Shown one piece after another: positions 1 through 6,926 of a DNA stretch of 33,868 bases. The notes beneath the pieces are model-generated. The model was not told the DNA's origin. It saw only the letters and a list, made by a program, of their open reading frames with translations, and made no database searches. Position numbers and translations under genes: made by a program. How positions within the stretch are numbered: the stretch's first letter is position 1; every line of letters starts with the position of its first letter. Source of the stretch: Candidatus Flemingiibacterium merdigallinarum (GTDB taxonomy: Bacteria > Bacillota > Clostridia > Oscillospirales > CAG-272); NCBI GenBank assembly GCA_904386005.1, contig CAJFKR010000025.1:1-33868 (forward strand), in the 5' to 3' direction.

Positions 1-59
1 CCGGTCTGCACAGCTTGTCGATAAAGTTGAATTAAAACAAAGAAGTTCGTACAAGCAAA

Positions 60-317
60 GCCGCTGCTCGGGAAAGGGACCCGAGTAAAGCGGCGCGCCT
101 CTGTTGCTATAGCAATCTTGCACAAATAAAGCCTTAGTGCACCGATGTACATTTATATGTATGCCCAATTATTAAAGTTTTCGCGGTGTGGGGTCAGCAC
201 TTAGGCGAACTTGCTCGCCTAAGTGCCGTGGAGGTGCCTTTTTCCGAGTTGCGTCAGCAACTCGTAGGCTCACTCCCCCAAAGAAAGCGAACAAGTTTGC
301 ACATTTACAATCGCCTA
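60..317 (-). repeat. Terminal inverted repeat, left copy; putative structured RNA element
   Basis: This stretch matches 33641-33850 in opposite orientation, apart from a variable middle. Read on the minus strand, the shared parts are a leader starting TAGGCGATTG (317-308) and running on into GTGCAAACTTG, a variable hairpin region (about 190-280), a CCGCGAAAACTTTAA block, a 12-nt palindrome (104-115) and a terminal hairpin (60-94: GCCGCT/AGCGGC plus CTCGGG/CCCGAG). The middle of this copy holds two perfect extra hairpins: 197-208 with 215-226 (12 bp) and 245-252 with 257-264 (8 bp). The terminal hairpin is followed by TTTGCTTG and could act as a terminator. A short reading frame crosses the repeat but its length differs between the copies, so I regard the element as non-coding. 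The homology is directly visible; an RNA function is inferred. Confidence 0.8.
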
Positions 318-342
318 TATTTTTGCTTCTTCTATTATAAAT

Positions 343-371
343 ATTATAAACGATACGGCGATAATTTGCAA
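343..371 (-). promoter_or_regulatory. Sigma-A-type promoter firing into the left repeat
   Basis: On the minus strand the -35 box TTGCAA (371-366) is separated by exactly 17 bases from the -10 box TATAAT (348-343). A second TATAAT lies at 339-334. Transcription would begin near 336 and run straight into the repeat at 317. The right repeat copy has a promoter in the same relative place. Confidence 0.6.
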
Positions 372-429
372 GTCCTTTCTCGCGATAATTCATTAATTTT
401 AGTTTAGAAACACACTCTAGTATGTGAAG

Positions 430-594
430 CTCAAACGAGTTGGTTACGCGTCGGTGCTGCTGCTCACGACCGACGACCCGATTGACGAGGTGGCGTATAT
501 GGCGGGATTTTCGTCGACCTCGTTTTTCAACAGCAGCTTCAAGGCGCAGTACAAGCTGTCGCCGTTTGCCTACCGCGCGAGGTATAGGGTTTGA
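430..594 (+). pseudogene. AraC-family regulator, C-terminal remnant
   Basis: The frame ending at the TGA at 592-594 encodes the last ~50 residues of an AraC/XylS-type helix-turn-helix domain. It includes LLLTTDDPIDEVAYMAGFSS followed by TSFFNSSFKAQYKLSPFAYR, the second helix-turn-helix and the C-terminal conserved segment of that family. There is no N-terminal sensor domain, no first helix-turn-helix and no credible start. The homology stops at about 430-436, some 60 bases from the promoter of the repeat element, so the gene was probably truncated by insertion or rearrangement involving the repeat. A 134-codon frame read one base off over the same DNA is Arg/Ser-rich and spurious. Confidence 0.75.
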
Positions 595-954
595 GGAAGG
601 CTCGCTGTCATTAGAACTCAATGAGAAAACAATGTGTGTCTTATTTGCGATGTCTCAATTGGATTGCGGCCAATCACGTATAAATAAACCTTGGCAAATG
701 CTGATGATAATGCCTGCAAATGATAACGCCCGTGCAAACCGTAAGGTTTGCACGGGCGTTTCCGCGCCGGAGCGCGGTGGTTGTATATGCATTGACTAAA
801 TCGCCGTGTACCACGCTCGGCTTAGTCACGTACCGAACGTGATATAACAGAACTCAAGGAGTATGTTGAGTCTCGGAGATATAGTCAAAGCTTCAGATGT
901 ACGTTTGTGTCGGGCGTCATGCAGTCTGAACCGCGCTCATATGCGATTTCAAGT
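595..954. other. Intergenic region without a recognisable gene
   Basis: Apart from the hairpin at 725-760, I see no supported gene in this stretch. A short dyad CTCAA/TTGAG lies near 855-873. The region follows both the AraC remnant (plus strand) and the end of the SLH/zinc-ribbon gene pair (minus strand), so it is a convergent gap. Confidence 0.5.
725..760. terminator. Perfect 16-bp hairpin, probable bidirectional terminator
   Basis: AACGCCCGTGCAAACC (725-740) pairs perfectly with 745-760 across a GTAA loop. It lies in a convergent gap, and neither side has a long T tract (GTTTCC on plus, ATCATTTG on minus). It probably insulates the minus-strand SLH operon from the remnant on the plus strand. 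Confidence 0.55.
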
Positions 955-1197
955 TCAGCGCACCTGAAAGCTTGGTCTGTGCTCGCGCAGCAGCTCGAGA
1001 TAGCAGTCGCGGCAGAGCTGACCGGCTCCGTCGATATAGCAGCAGCGCTTGTTTACATCAAGCGCGCGCGGCACATCAGTGACACATCCGCAGAGCACAC
1101 AGCGTTCATACACACTGTCGTCGCCATCGGGCTTGCGAACCGCGCTGACTTCTGTCGCCTCGGTTGAATCAGGAGTATTAGTTTTCACTAATGTCAA
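955..1197 (-). CDS. Small double-CxxC zinc-ribbon-like protein
   Basis: This is a hypothetical protein of about 80 residues with two cysteine knuckles, CVLCGC near the middle and CRDC near the C terminus, joined by a segment containing DGAGQLC. That layout resembles a family of small Firmicutes proteins with a C-x2-C...EGAGQLC-x2-C pattern and no assigned role; binding of one zinc ion is likely. I favour the TTG at 1197 because the GAGGTG at 1208-1203 then has a 5-base spacing. GTG codons at 1203 and 1188 are also in frame but badly spaced. It begins within 10 bases of the SLH gene stop, so the two are likely co-transcribed and translationally coupled. Confidence 0.65.
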   Translation of the reverse strand: MTLVKTNTPDSTEATEVSAVRKPDGDDSVYERCVLCGCVTDVPRALDVNKRCCYIDGAGQLCRDCYLELLREHRPSFQVR

Positions 1198-1206
1198 TTT
1201 CACACC

Positions 1207-2976
1207 TCACTGCCAGCTTTCAATGCCGTTTTCGGTTGTGTATTCGTGACTGTTTGTGGCTTCAACGATATCGTAGTAAGCCCAGAACGAGATATCAAGG
1301 TCGGTGAATTCGCGGAGAATATCGGCGTTTGCGTCGACATAATCCTCATCAGCCGCGCGTCCGAGCATACGGTTGGTGATAGCCGTGACCTCGGCACGAG
1401 TGATCGTGCTGTCCGGACGGAAGGTTCCGTCCGGATAGCCGTTGATCCAGCCGTACTTAACCGAGCCGACTACATAATCATAATACCACGCGTCCTCGTC
1501 AACGTCGGTGAAGATGTTCTCACCCTCGACGTCGAGCTTCGAGAAGCGCATTGCGATTGCGGTGAACTCGGCGCGGGTTATAGGAGCTTCGGGCGCGTAG
1601 AGGTTGTTTCCGTCGGCGTCAATGCCGATTCCCTTGAGGATTCCCATTGAAGCGAGCGTGTTGACCGCGGTCGCGTACCACGCGTCGTCGGCAACGTCGT
1701 CAAACTCTACGGTTATCATTACGTCCTTGTTGACAAGCAGATTGTAGAACATCTGAGCCGCTTCAGCGCGGGTCATATTGTTCTGCGGCTTGAAGCTTTC
1801 GTCCGGATAACCGTTCAGGTATGCCATGTGGTTTTCGGAATCGAGCAGGTCGGATACTCCGTTGTTGTCGGGGTCGGACTCGTCGAGCGACCACGCGGCG
1901 TAGAGTGTGACGGTCAGCGCGTCGACCGCAACATCGCCGTCAACGAGCTCGGTCAGCTCCTCGTCGTAGTACCATCCGTCGAAGATATATCCGTCGAGCG
2001 AGGGAACAGGCAGGTCTTCGTAGGGCTTCGTCCACTCGAAGAACTCGGTCTCGGACTCGATTTCACCCGCTCCGTTGGTCTCGTATGCGAGCGTGTAGGG
2101 CAGGATGATTATGCCGGGCGAGCCGCCATTATTTTCGTCGTCTTCAGTTTCGCCTTGCTCATCTTCGATTCTTTCAAAAGCCGCGGTGATTGTATGATCA
2201 GCCTTTACATCCTCAAATGTATATGTAGAAACCGAACCTACGCTGATCCCATCAACTTTGACATCGGCGATTTCATAGCCGTTGTCAGGCGTTATAGTAA
2301 AAGCAGCGTCTTCACCATTATATACGTTGATATTGCCGCTCGGGGTGATTGTTCCCCCTTCGTCTGCCAGGGCTGTTATGCCGTATAGGATGGCGTCCTC
2401 TTCTGATGTGCAGACTCTATATATTATCGTCTGCCAAACAAAGCCGATAGCATCGGAGCCGATCGAACCGTCCGGATTTTCATTTCCGTCGGGGATTTTC
2501 TCTCCGGTTTTGTTCTCCAATGTGACATATGGAAAAGTAACTTTAATTGTAGCATTGCCTTCCGCTTTGCGCTTGAAGGATATTTTCATACCTTCAGATG
2601 AATATTTACATTCCGCTTCTATTGCGGCTTCATTGGAATTTTCAATGCTGATTTGCTGACCATATATCATATTATGGAAATCGGACATTTCTGACGTGAT
2701 CAGCACCGTGTCCTCAAAGCCATAATAGGTAAACTCGCAGCTTGGATTGTCTACGGCAGAGTCGCCGACATTTTCGAGTATTACAATACCATAGCCATCC
2801 TCGGCATAATAGTTCGTTCCGTCAAGCCAGAGCTCGTTATACCTGTCGCCACTCGGTTTATAGTCAGAGAGACCGGATTTAATTATGCCGACATCTCCAT
2901 CTGCCGCCACATGCGCAGGCATAAGTGCGAGCACCATGCAAATGACAACGATAACGTAGAGAATTCGCCTTGTCAT
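1207..2976 (-). CDS. SLH-domain surface protein with InlB-type repeats
   Basis: A secreted 589-residue protein. It has a signal peptide (basic MTRR, hydrophobic core to about residue 20, cleavage near AHVAA), an unrecognised N-terminal domain, and a beta-rich repeat around 200-275 (ITPDNGYEIADVKVDG, typical of bacterial surface repeats). A Listeria-Bacteroides/InlB B-repeat follows at about 295-370 (YETNGAGEIE, GYIFDGWYYDEELT, VTLYAAWS). Three SLH motifs fill the C terminus from about 380: NGYPDESFKPQNNMTRAEAA, FDDVADDAWYATAVN...ITRAEF, and NGYPDGTFRPDSTITRAEV with a final FTDLDISFWAYYDIVEA half-motif. SLH domains anchor proteins to pyruvylated secondary cell-wall polymers. The ATG is preceded by AGGAGG at good spacing. 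The gene lies downstream of the inverted-repeat segment at 3088-3233, which might control it. The ligand of the N-terminal region is unknown. Confidence 0.9.
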   Translation of the reverse strand: MTRRILYVIVVICMVLALMPAHVAADGDVGIIKSGLSDYKPSGDRYNELWLDGTNYYAEDGYGIVILENVGDSAVDNPSCEFTYYGFEDTVLITSEMSDFHNMIYGQQISIENSNEAAIEAECKYSSEGMKISFKRKAEGNATIKVTFPYVTLENKTGEKIPDGNENPDGSIGSDAIGFVWQTIIYRVCTSEEDAILYGITALADEGGTITPSGNINVYNGEDAAFTITPDNGYEIADVKVDGISVGSVSTYTFEDVKADHTITAAFERIEDEQGETEDDENNGGSPGIIILPYTLAYETNGAGEIESETEFFEWTKPYEDLPVPSLDGYIFDGWYYDEELTELVDGDVAVDALTVTLYAAWSLDESDPDNNGVSDLLDSENHMAYLNGYPDESFKPQNNMTRAEAAQMFYNLLVNKDVMITVEFDDVADDAWYATAVNTLASMGILKGIGIDADGNNLYAPEAPITRAEFTAIAMRFSKLDVEGENIFTDVDEDAWYYDYVVGSVKYGWINGYPDGTFRPDSTITRAEVTAITNRMLGRAADEDYVDANADILREFTDLDISFWAYYDIVEATNSHEYTTENGIESWQ

Positions 2977-3087
2977 AATAGACCTCCTGTGTATGTATTC
3001 GCCGGATATTATTCAACCGCATCTACACTCTGCATTGCTGTGTACCGCGTCACGGATGCGCTGATAAATTGACATGATATGCAGAAA

Positions 3088-3233
3088 AGTGTACTTTTTT
3101 ATTTGCAGCAAAAACGCACAAAATAAGTCCATTGTTCACGATATATTAACAAATATGTATAGAATTATGTAACATAAAGTGGTATAATAAAGCAAACACT
3201 GGATATATGTACCTGCAAATAAAAAAGTACACT
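3088..3233. repeat. 146-bp segment with perfect 21-bp inverted ends (inverton or MITE-like)
   Basis: Positions 3088-3108 (beginning AGTGTACTTTTTTATTTG) are the exact reverse complement of 3213-3233, with a 104-base AT-rich spacer. No target-site duplication is obvious. The spacer carries an extended -10 promoter, TGGTATAAT (3180-3188), pointing right, away from the SLH gene. The segment lies between the SLH gene start (2976) and the stop of a small serine recombinase (3267). Each 21-bp arm is not itself a clear dyad, as serine recombinase sites normally are, so a small non-autonomous transposon is a real alternative to an invertible switch. Confidence 0.75.
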
Positions 3234-3248
3234 ATATTGTTAAATGAT

Positions 3249-3265
3249 AGAGCCGTTCCGGCTCT
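3249..3265 (-). terminator. Hairpin just downstream of the recombinase
   Basis: AGAGCCG (3249-3255) pairs with CGGCTCT (3259-3265) over a 3-base loop, immediately after the recombinase stop. On the minus strand only ATCATTT follows, so the terminator is weak. On the plus strand TTTTA follows, which would stop transcripts from the promoter inside the inverted-repeat segment. Confidence 0.5.
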
Positions 3266-3266
3266 T

Positions 3267-3878
3267 TTATGACTGCCGGTTTATTTTGTAAATATTCGCC
3301 TTGTATCGGAAGGTCGCGACCGGCATACCGCATTCCTTCGCCGCGGATGAGCACGTGATTTCACCGGTTTTCCATCTTTGATACACTTCGTGAAAGTTGT
3401 CTGGTAAAGGCTTCGGCGGTCTGCCGAATTGAACTCCCCTCGCTTTCGCCGCGGCAATGCCCTCTGCCTGCCGCTGCTTGATATTGGTGCGTTCATTTTC
3501 AGCTACGAAGGACAGCACCTGTAATACAATGTCGCTTAAAAAAGTGCCCATCAAATCCTTACCTCGCCGGGTGTCAAGTAGCGGCATATCGAGTACAACG
3601 ATCTCCACCCCCTTTTCTTTGGTCAATATTCGCCACTGCTCCAATATTTCCGCATAATTTCGACCGAGACGATCGATGCTCTTTACAATAATAAGGTCGT
3701 CTTTCTTTATTTTGTGCATCAGCTTGATATACTGCGGTCGGTCGAAATCCTTGCCGGACTGCTTCTCAATGTAGATGTTGCGGGTTGGCACACCGGCTTC
3801 GAGCATTGCGGCGACCTGACGGTCCTCGTTTTGATCTTTGGATGAGACACGGATATATCCGTAAATACTGCTCCCTAT
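3267..3878 (-). CDS. Small serine recombinase (resolvase/invertase)
   Basis: A site-specific recombinase of the Tn3 resolvase/Hin invertase type, about 203 residues. The catalytic domain opens with IYGYIRVSSKDQNEDRQ, which includes the nucleophilic Ser of the YxRVS motif. It continues with GKDFDRPQY, IVKSIDRLGRNY (the DRLGR arginines) and ENERTNIKQRQAEGIAAAKARGVQFGRP, and ends in a short helix-turn-helix (CSSAAKECGMPVATFRYKA). The first ATG, at 3806, would remove the catalytic serine, so the real N terminus must lie upstream. An AGGAGGG (3891-3885) has an ATA at 3878 at normal spacing and no ATG, GTG or TTG in frame between the upstream stop and 3806. Either ATA is used or the start codon has mutated and the gene is failing. 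Its substrate may be the neighbouring inverted-repeat segment. Confidence 0.8.
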   Translation of the reverse strand: MGSSIYGYIRVSSKDQNEDRQVAAMLEAGVPTRNIYIEKQSGKDFDRPQYIKLMHKIKKDDLIIVKSIDRLGRNYAEILEQWRILTKEKGVEIVVLDMPLLDTRRGKDLMGTFLSDIVLQVLSFVAENERTNIKQRQAEGIAAAKARGVQFGRPPKPLPDNFHEVYQRWKTGEITCSSAAKECGMPVATFRYKANIYKINRQS

Positions 3879-3909
3879 ATTACTCCCTCCTTTTTACGGT
3901 GAAAATCCA

Positions 3910-4035
3910 TTACAGATGCGGCACCGTTGTATTGAATCGGCGTTTGACGCCGTCATAATCCTTAATTTTAATGACCGTGTCCTTATAACCCTGTATCTCG
4001 CGACTGCATATGCCGCGGTCTTGGTTTTTATACAA
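3910..4035 (-). CDS. Unrecognised 41-codon ORF or gene remnant
   Basis: The frame reads from a possible TTG at 4035 to TAA at 3910-3912. Its product contains DRGICSREIQGYKDTVIKI and ends in KRRFNTTVPHL. The composition looks coding (charged, mixed hydrophobic) rather than random, but no start has a ribosome site, so it may be the C terminus of a longer broken gene. It ends 31 bases before the recombinase start region on the same strand, suggesting that both were one unit. I do not recognise the family. Confidence 0.3.
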   Translation of the reverse strand: MYKNQDRGICSREIQGYKDTVIKIKDYDGVKRRFNTTVPHL

Positions 4036-4087
4036 TCTTTATTATTAATCTAACCAAGTTGTTTTATTTCGACGTGATCGTAAAAGT

Positions 4088-4116
4088 AAAATCCTCCGGC
4101 AAAACCGGGGGATTTT
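4088..4116. terminator. GC-rich 12-bp hairpin
   Basis: AAAATCCTCCGG (4088-4099) pairs with 4105-4116 with one T:G wobble and a CAAAA loop. The ends are A/T rich in both directions, as in bidirectional terminators. It lies upstream of the recombinase unit. Confidence 0.5.
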
Positions 4117-4282
4117 GTCAGGTCTATGATTCGCGAATCGGCATATTATGTCATCAGTTGTATAATTATTATATCAAAATTGATTGGTTATTTCAACCAT
4201 ATTCATGTATATTGACATAAAAGCGGTATTATAAGGATTTATAAGATAAATACGGTAAAGCTATGCTGTTGTAAAAAATAAA

Positions 4283-4310
4283 CCGGGCAAACCTTTTTGG
4301 GTTTGTCCGG
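4283..4310 (-). terminator. Rho-independent terminator of the flavodoxin pair
   Basis: On the minus strand an 11-bp hairpin (4310-4300 with 4293-4283, one wobble pair) is followed by TTTATTTTTT. It lies about 150 bases beyond the stop of the minus-strand gene at 4461. Confidence 0.65.
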
Positions 4311-4460
4311 CGGCACAAATAAGACTCCATTCTGATTTATTCCGGGCTTGGCGGCTTACATTGGCTGTAATCAGCGTGGATTCGAACAGGATAATTAAAA
4401 TTTGTCAGGAGTGAAGGCGCAAATATTGTTTTAGATATTGTCAACCGCGAATAGTACGCG

Positions 4461-5075
4461 TCAGTCGGATTGACCTTCAATCTGCATTGTGCGCATCTTT
4501 TCGGCTGTAGTGTTTTGCCGCTTTCCGTAGTCTATCCAATATTGAGTTGAAGCACGAATAAATATCCGTTTCGGAAGCGGCATCGTCGTGTGCAGCGACC
4601 TGTAGCTGCGCCGCGCAATCGACATTGCCAGCGACTTCAGCTTGCGCTCGACGAAGCCTTTGAACGGCGTGTCGAGAATCGCCTCGCCGCTGCCTATTTC
4701 AAGCACCGATCCGAATCTGTAGCCGTTTCTTTTGCAGAACAGCTTTACCATCTCGACCGCGATGTCATTCTGATAGTATTCGATAAAGCCGCAGTTGATA
4801 AGCACTGATATCGTCGGCTTGTTCTCGGGCGGCATAACCTCGAGCGACTTCAGAAAGTTGAGCAGCGTCACCGGTATCGCGTCGGCGTAGAGCGGAAATA
4901 CCAGCAGCACATCGCTGAAATCGTCGAATTTATCGCACAGCTCCGCATGGTTTTTCGCCGAGATATTGTAATACTGCGTCTCGACGCCGCAGCTTTCTCG
5001 GAATATTTCCGCGTACCGCTTCGAGTTAGACTTCGGAGCCCGCGGACTTCCGTTCAATATCAATATATTGCTCAT
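4461..5075 (-). CDS. Flavodoxin-fold NAD(P)H-dependent oxidoreductase
   Basis: A soluble 204-residue protein. It starts with the beta-1/phosphate-binding loop MSNILILNGSPRAPKSNS, which fits FMN binding in the flavodoxin/NADPH-dependent FMN reductase fold. A central strand (DVLLVFPLYADAIPVTLLNF) corresponds to the second flavin-contact loop. The C-terminal part is basic (KRIFIRASTQYWIDYGKRQN) and unassigned. Its start overlaps the stop of the upstream gene by four bases (ATGA), so the two are translated as a coupled pair and may act together, possibly as partner subunits. The substrate is unknown. Confidence 0.75.
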   Translation of the reverse strand: MSNILILNGSPRAPKSNSKRYAEIFRESCGVETQYYNISAKNHAELCDKFDDFSDVLLVFPLYADAIPVTLLNFLKSLEVMPPENKPTISVLINCGFIEYYQNDIAVEMVKLFCKRNGYRFGSVLEIGSGEAILDTPFKGFVERKLKSLAMSIARRSYRSLHTTMPLPKRIFIRASTQYWIDYGKRQNTTAEKMRTMQIEGQSD

Positions 5076-5575
5076 TTCGCCGCCTCGCTTTCTACCAGAT
5101 TGTCGAGCTCGCGCTCATCGCAAAAGTGTATGTCCCAGCTCTTGAAGCACATATTCTTCGCGTTGCGCGCGACCAGACGGCTGAATAGCTCCTGCTCGTC
5201 CTTGTCGTTACAGCCATACGCGAAAATCACCGCGTCCTTCGGCATAACCTCGCGCTGTACATGGTGAGTCTCGCCGTCCACAAGCCGTATGAACGCCTGC
5301 TGTATCGGTATCGCGCGCTCAAGCATCGTTTTCATGACAGTATCATAGCCGCCGTATTTCACACGGCTGACGTATATAATCTTTTCGCTTTTCGCTATAA
5401 GCGGGTAGACGCGCGTCGCGTCGTCGCGGATAACGCAGCTTCCCGGAGTCTTGGTCCAGCATCCGAAGCAGCCGACGCAATTCGCGATTTTAAGCCCGGA
5501 CAGGTCAATATATTGTAAATCTGCCAGGTTTGTAGGTTGAACCGACAGCGGACGGTCGCTAAGTATCAGCTTCAT
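5072..5575 (-). CDS. Flavodoxin family protein with CxxCxxC motif
   Basis: This protein of about 167 residues carries CVGCFGCWTKTPGSCVIRDD, the cysteine-rich signature of a flavodoxin-like oxidoreductase group. It then has YVSRVKYGGYDTVMKTMLER, a typical substrate/flavin loop. It lacks the usual GSPR-type phosphate loop at the N terminus, because the cysteine motif comes only about 35 residues in; the four-base-overlapping downstream gene has that loop. I chose ATG 5575 (MKLILSD) rather than 5593, because GGGAGA at 5592-5587 then has a normal 9-base spacing. A role in electron transfer or quinone/aromatic reduction is plausible but not shown. Confidence 0.75.
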   Translation of the reverse strand: MKLILSDRPLSVQPTNLADLQYIDLSGLKIANCVGCFGCWTKTPGSCVIRDDATRVYPLIAKSEKIIYVSRVKYGGYDTVMKTMLERAIPIQQAFIRLVDGETHHVQREVMPKDAVIFAYGCNDKDEQELFSRLVARNAKNMCFKSWDIHFCDERELDNLVESEAAK

Positions 5576-5644
5576 GTTAATAAATCTCCCCATTGTGGAT
5601 GTGTAGACGCGGTCTGACTCACGATAGTCATATAGCGTTTTATA

Positions 5645-5673
5645 AATATATAATACCTTTTTTATATTGATAA
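5645..5673 (-). promoter_or_regulatory. Candidate promoter of the flavodoxin pair
   Basis: On the minus strand TTATCA (5673-5668) lies 17 bases from TATATT (5650-5645), about 70 bases upstream of the ATG at 5575. The match is moderate. Confidence 0.4.
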
Positions 5674-5759
5674 ATATAGCTGATTTTTGTTAACTAATGC
5701 GAATATTGTACCTCAATATTCGGAAAGGACGAAAAATACTGCGAATTCTGCTATAGGGC

Positions 5760-5788
5760 TTGCAATTATGGTAAAATAATGGTATACT
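5760..5788 (+). promoter_or_regulatory. Promoter of the CE15-like esterase gene
   Basis: TTGCAA (5760-5765), a 17-base spacer and TATACT (5783-5788), followed by a leader of about 65 bases. Confidence 0.6.
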
Positions 5789-5858
5789 TAATACATCCCC
5801 GGCAGTCATTGGTTCAATACACGCTGCCTGAATCTATTGCGCAAAGGAGCTGACAAAA

Positions 5859-6923
5859 ATGTCATTTATTTCCGAACAGATCGCCTCAAGAAGGCTTCCA
5901 CCGCTCGGCTTTGACAACAAAGACCTCGAGACGCGCCGCCGCGAAATCGTGGATATTCTCGCCGACAATATCTACGGCCGCACGCCTGACTTCAAATCCG
6001 AGGTCACCGCGGAGATCACCTACCGCCACGAAAACTGTTTTGCCGGACATTCAAAGCACATACATTATAATCTCACTGTGACTACTCCATCCGGACCATA
6101 CAGCTTCCCGCTCTACCTCACCTATCCGAAATCCGACAAAAAGGTTCCGCTGGTCATATACATTAGCTTTGATATGTCGACCCCGAGCGGCTTCACACCC
6201 GACGAGGAGATTAGCCAGCGCGGCGTCGCGCTCGCGAAATTCTGCTACACCGACGTCACCGCCGACCGCTACGACGATTTCAAAACCGGCATCGCGCCTA
6301 TGTTCGAGCGTCCCGAGGGCGCGACGAATCTGTGGGGCAAGCTCGGTATGTGGGCGTGGGCGGCGAGCCGCGCGCTCGATTTTCTGCTGACGCTCGACCT
6401 GTTCGACCCCGAGAAAATAGCGGTCGCCGGACATTCGCGTCTCGGAAAGACCGCGCTCTGGTGCGGCGCGCAGGACACGCGCTTCAAGTATGTGTTCTCA
6501 AACAACGCCGGCTGCTCGGGCGACGCTGTCACCCGCGGCAAGGTCGGTGAGGACATTGCTCGGATAACGAAGGTGTTCGGCTACTGGTTCTGCGAAAAAT
6601 ACAAAGAATACAGCGGCGACGCAATTGCGGATATGCCGTTTGACCAGCACTATGTGCTCGCGGCAATAGCGCCGCGCCATGTCGCGATCGGAGCTTCGAG
6701 TCTCGACACCTGGGCTGACCCCGAGTCGGAATTCTTATGCTGCCACGCCGCGTCGCCGGCATGGGAGGCGTATGAACTGCCCGGCTTCATCGCTCCGACC
6801 GACGGCTACACCGAGGCGGGCGACTCCTATTCGGACGGATATGTCGCGTTCCACAACCGAGAGGGCGAGCACAGTCCCTGCCGCGCCGACTGGATGGAAT
6901 ACATTGATTTTCTGCTCAAATAA
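5859..6923 (+). CDS. CE15-like alpha/beta hydrolase (glucuronoyl esterase type)
   Basis: This 354-residue alpha/beta hydrolase resembles carbohydrate esterase family 15, whose members cleave esters between 4-O-methyl-glucuronic acid of xylan and lignin alcohols. The nucleophile is Ser193 in GHSRLGK. The downstream block NNAGCSGDAVTRGKVGE and W(F)CEKY, the acid region DTWADPESEF (about 283-292) and the histidine of REGEHSP (His338) complete a family-like catalytic set. There is no signal peptide, so it is likely cytoplasmic and acts on imported fragments, or is used on another carboxylate ester. A clear AAAGGAG precedes the ATG. It appears to be monocistronic, with a perfect hairpin after the stop. 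Confidence 0.8.
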   Translation: MSFISEQIASRRLPPLGFDNKDLETRRREIVDILADNIYGRTPDFKSEVTAEITYRHENCFAGHSKHIHYNLTVTTPSGPYSFPLYLTYPKSDKKVPLVIYISFDMSTPSGFTPDEEISQRGVALAKFCYTDVTADRYDDFKTGIAPMFERPEGATNLWGKLGMWAWAASRALDFLLTLDLFDPEKIAVAGHSRLGKTALWCGAQDTRFKYVFSNNAGCSGDAVTRGKVGEDIARITKVFGYWFCEKYKEYSGDAIADMPFDQHYVLAAIAPRHVAIGASSLDTWADPESEFLCCHAASPAWEAYELPGFIAPTDGYTEAGDSYSDGYVAFHNREGEHSPCRADWMEYIDFLLK

Positions 6924-6926
6924 ACG

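Larger units (their letters stand above)
3879..4460. other. Intergenic region around the recombinase: small ORF and two hairpins
   Basis: This 580-base AT-rich stretch holds the 41-codon frame at 3910-4035 and the hairpins at 4088-4116 and 4283-4310. I see nothing recognisable in 4117-4280 or 4311-4460. Confidence 0.5.

Noticed and set aside
172-621. 149-codon minus-strand frame across the left repeat
   Set aside because: It runs antisense through the AraC remnant and then through hairpins of the repeat; the matching frame in the right repeat copy stops much earlier.
3088-3233. Complete insertion sequence
   Set aside because: Only 146 bases with no transposase inside and no clear target duplication; reported as an inverted-repeat segment instead.
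5072-5575. 5'-truncated flavodoxin pseudogene
   Set aside because: The short N terminus seems to be a genuine variant of this family, and its coupling to the downstream gene is intact.
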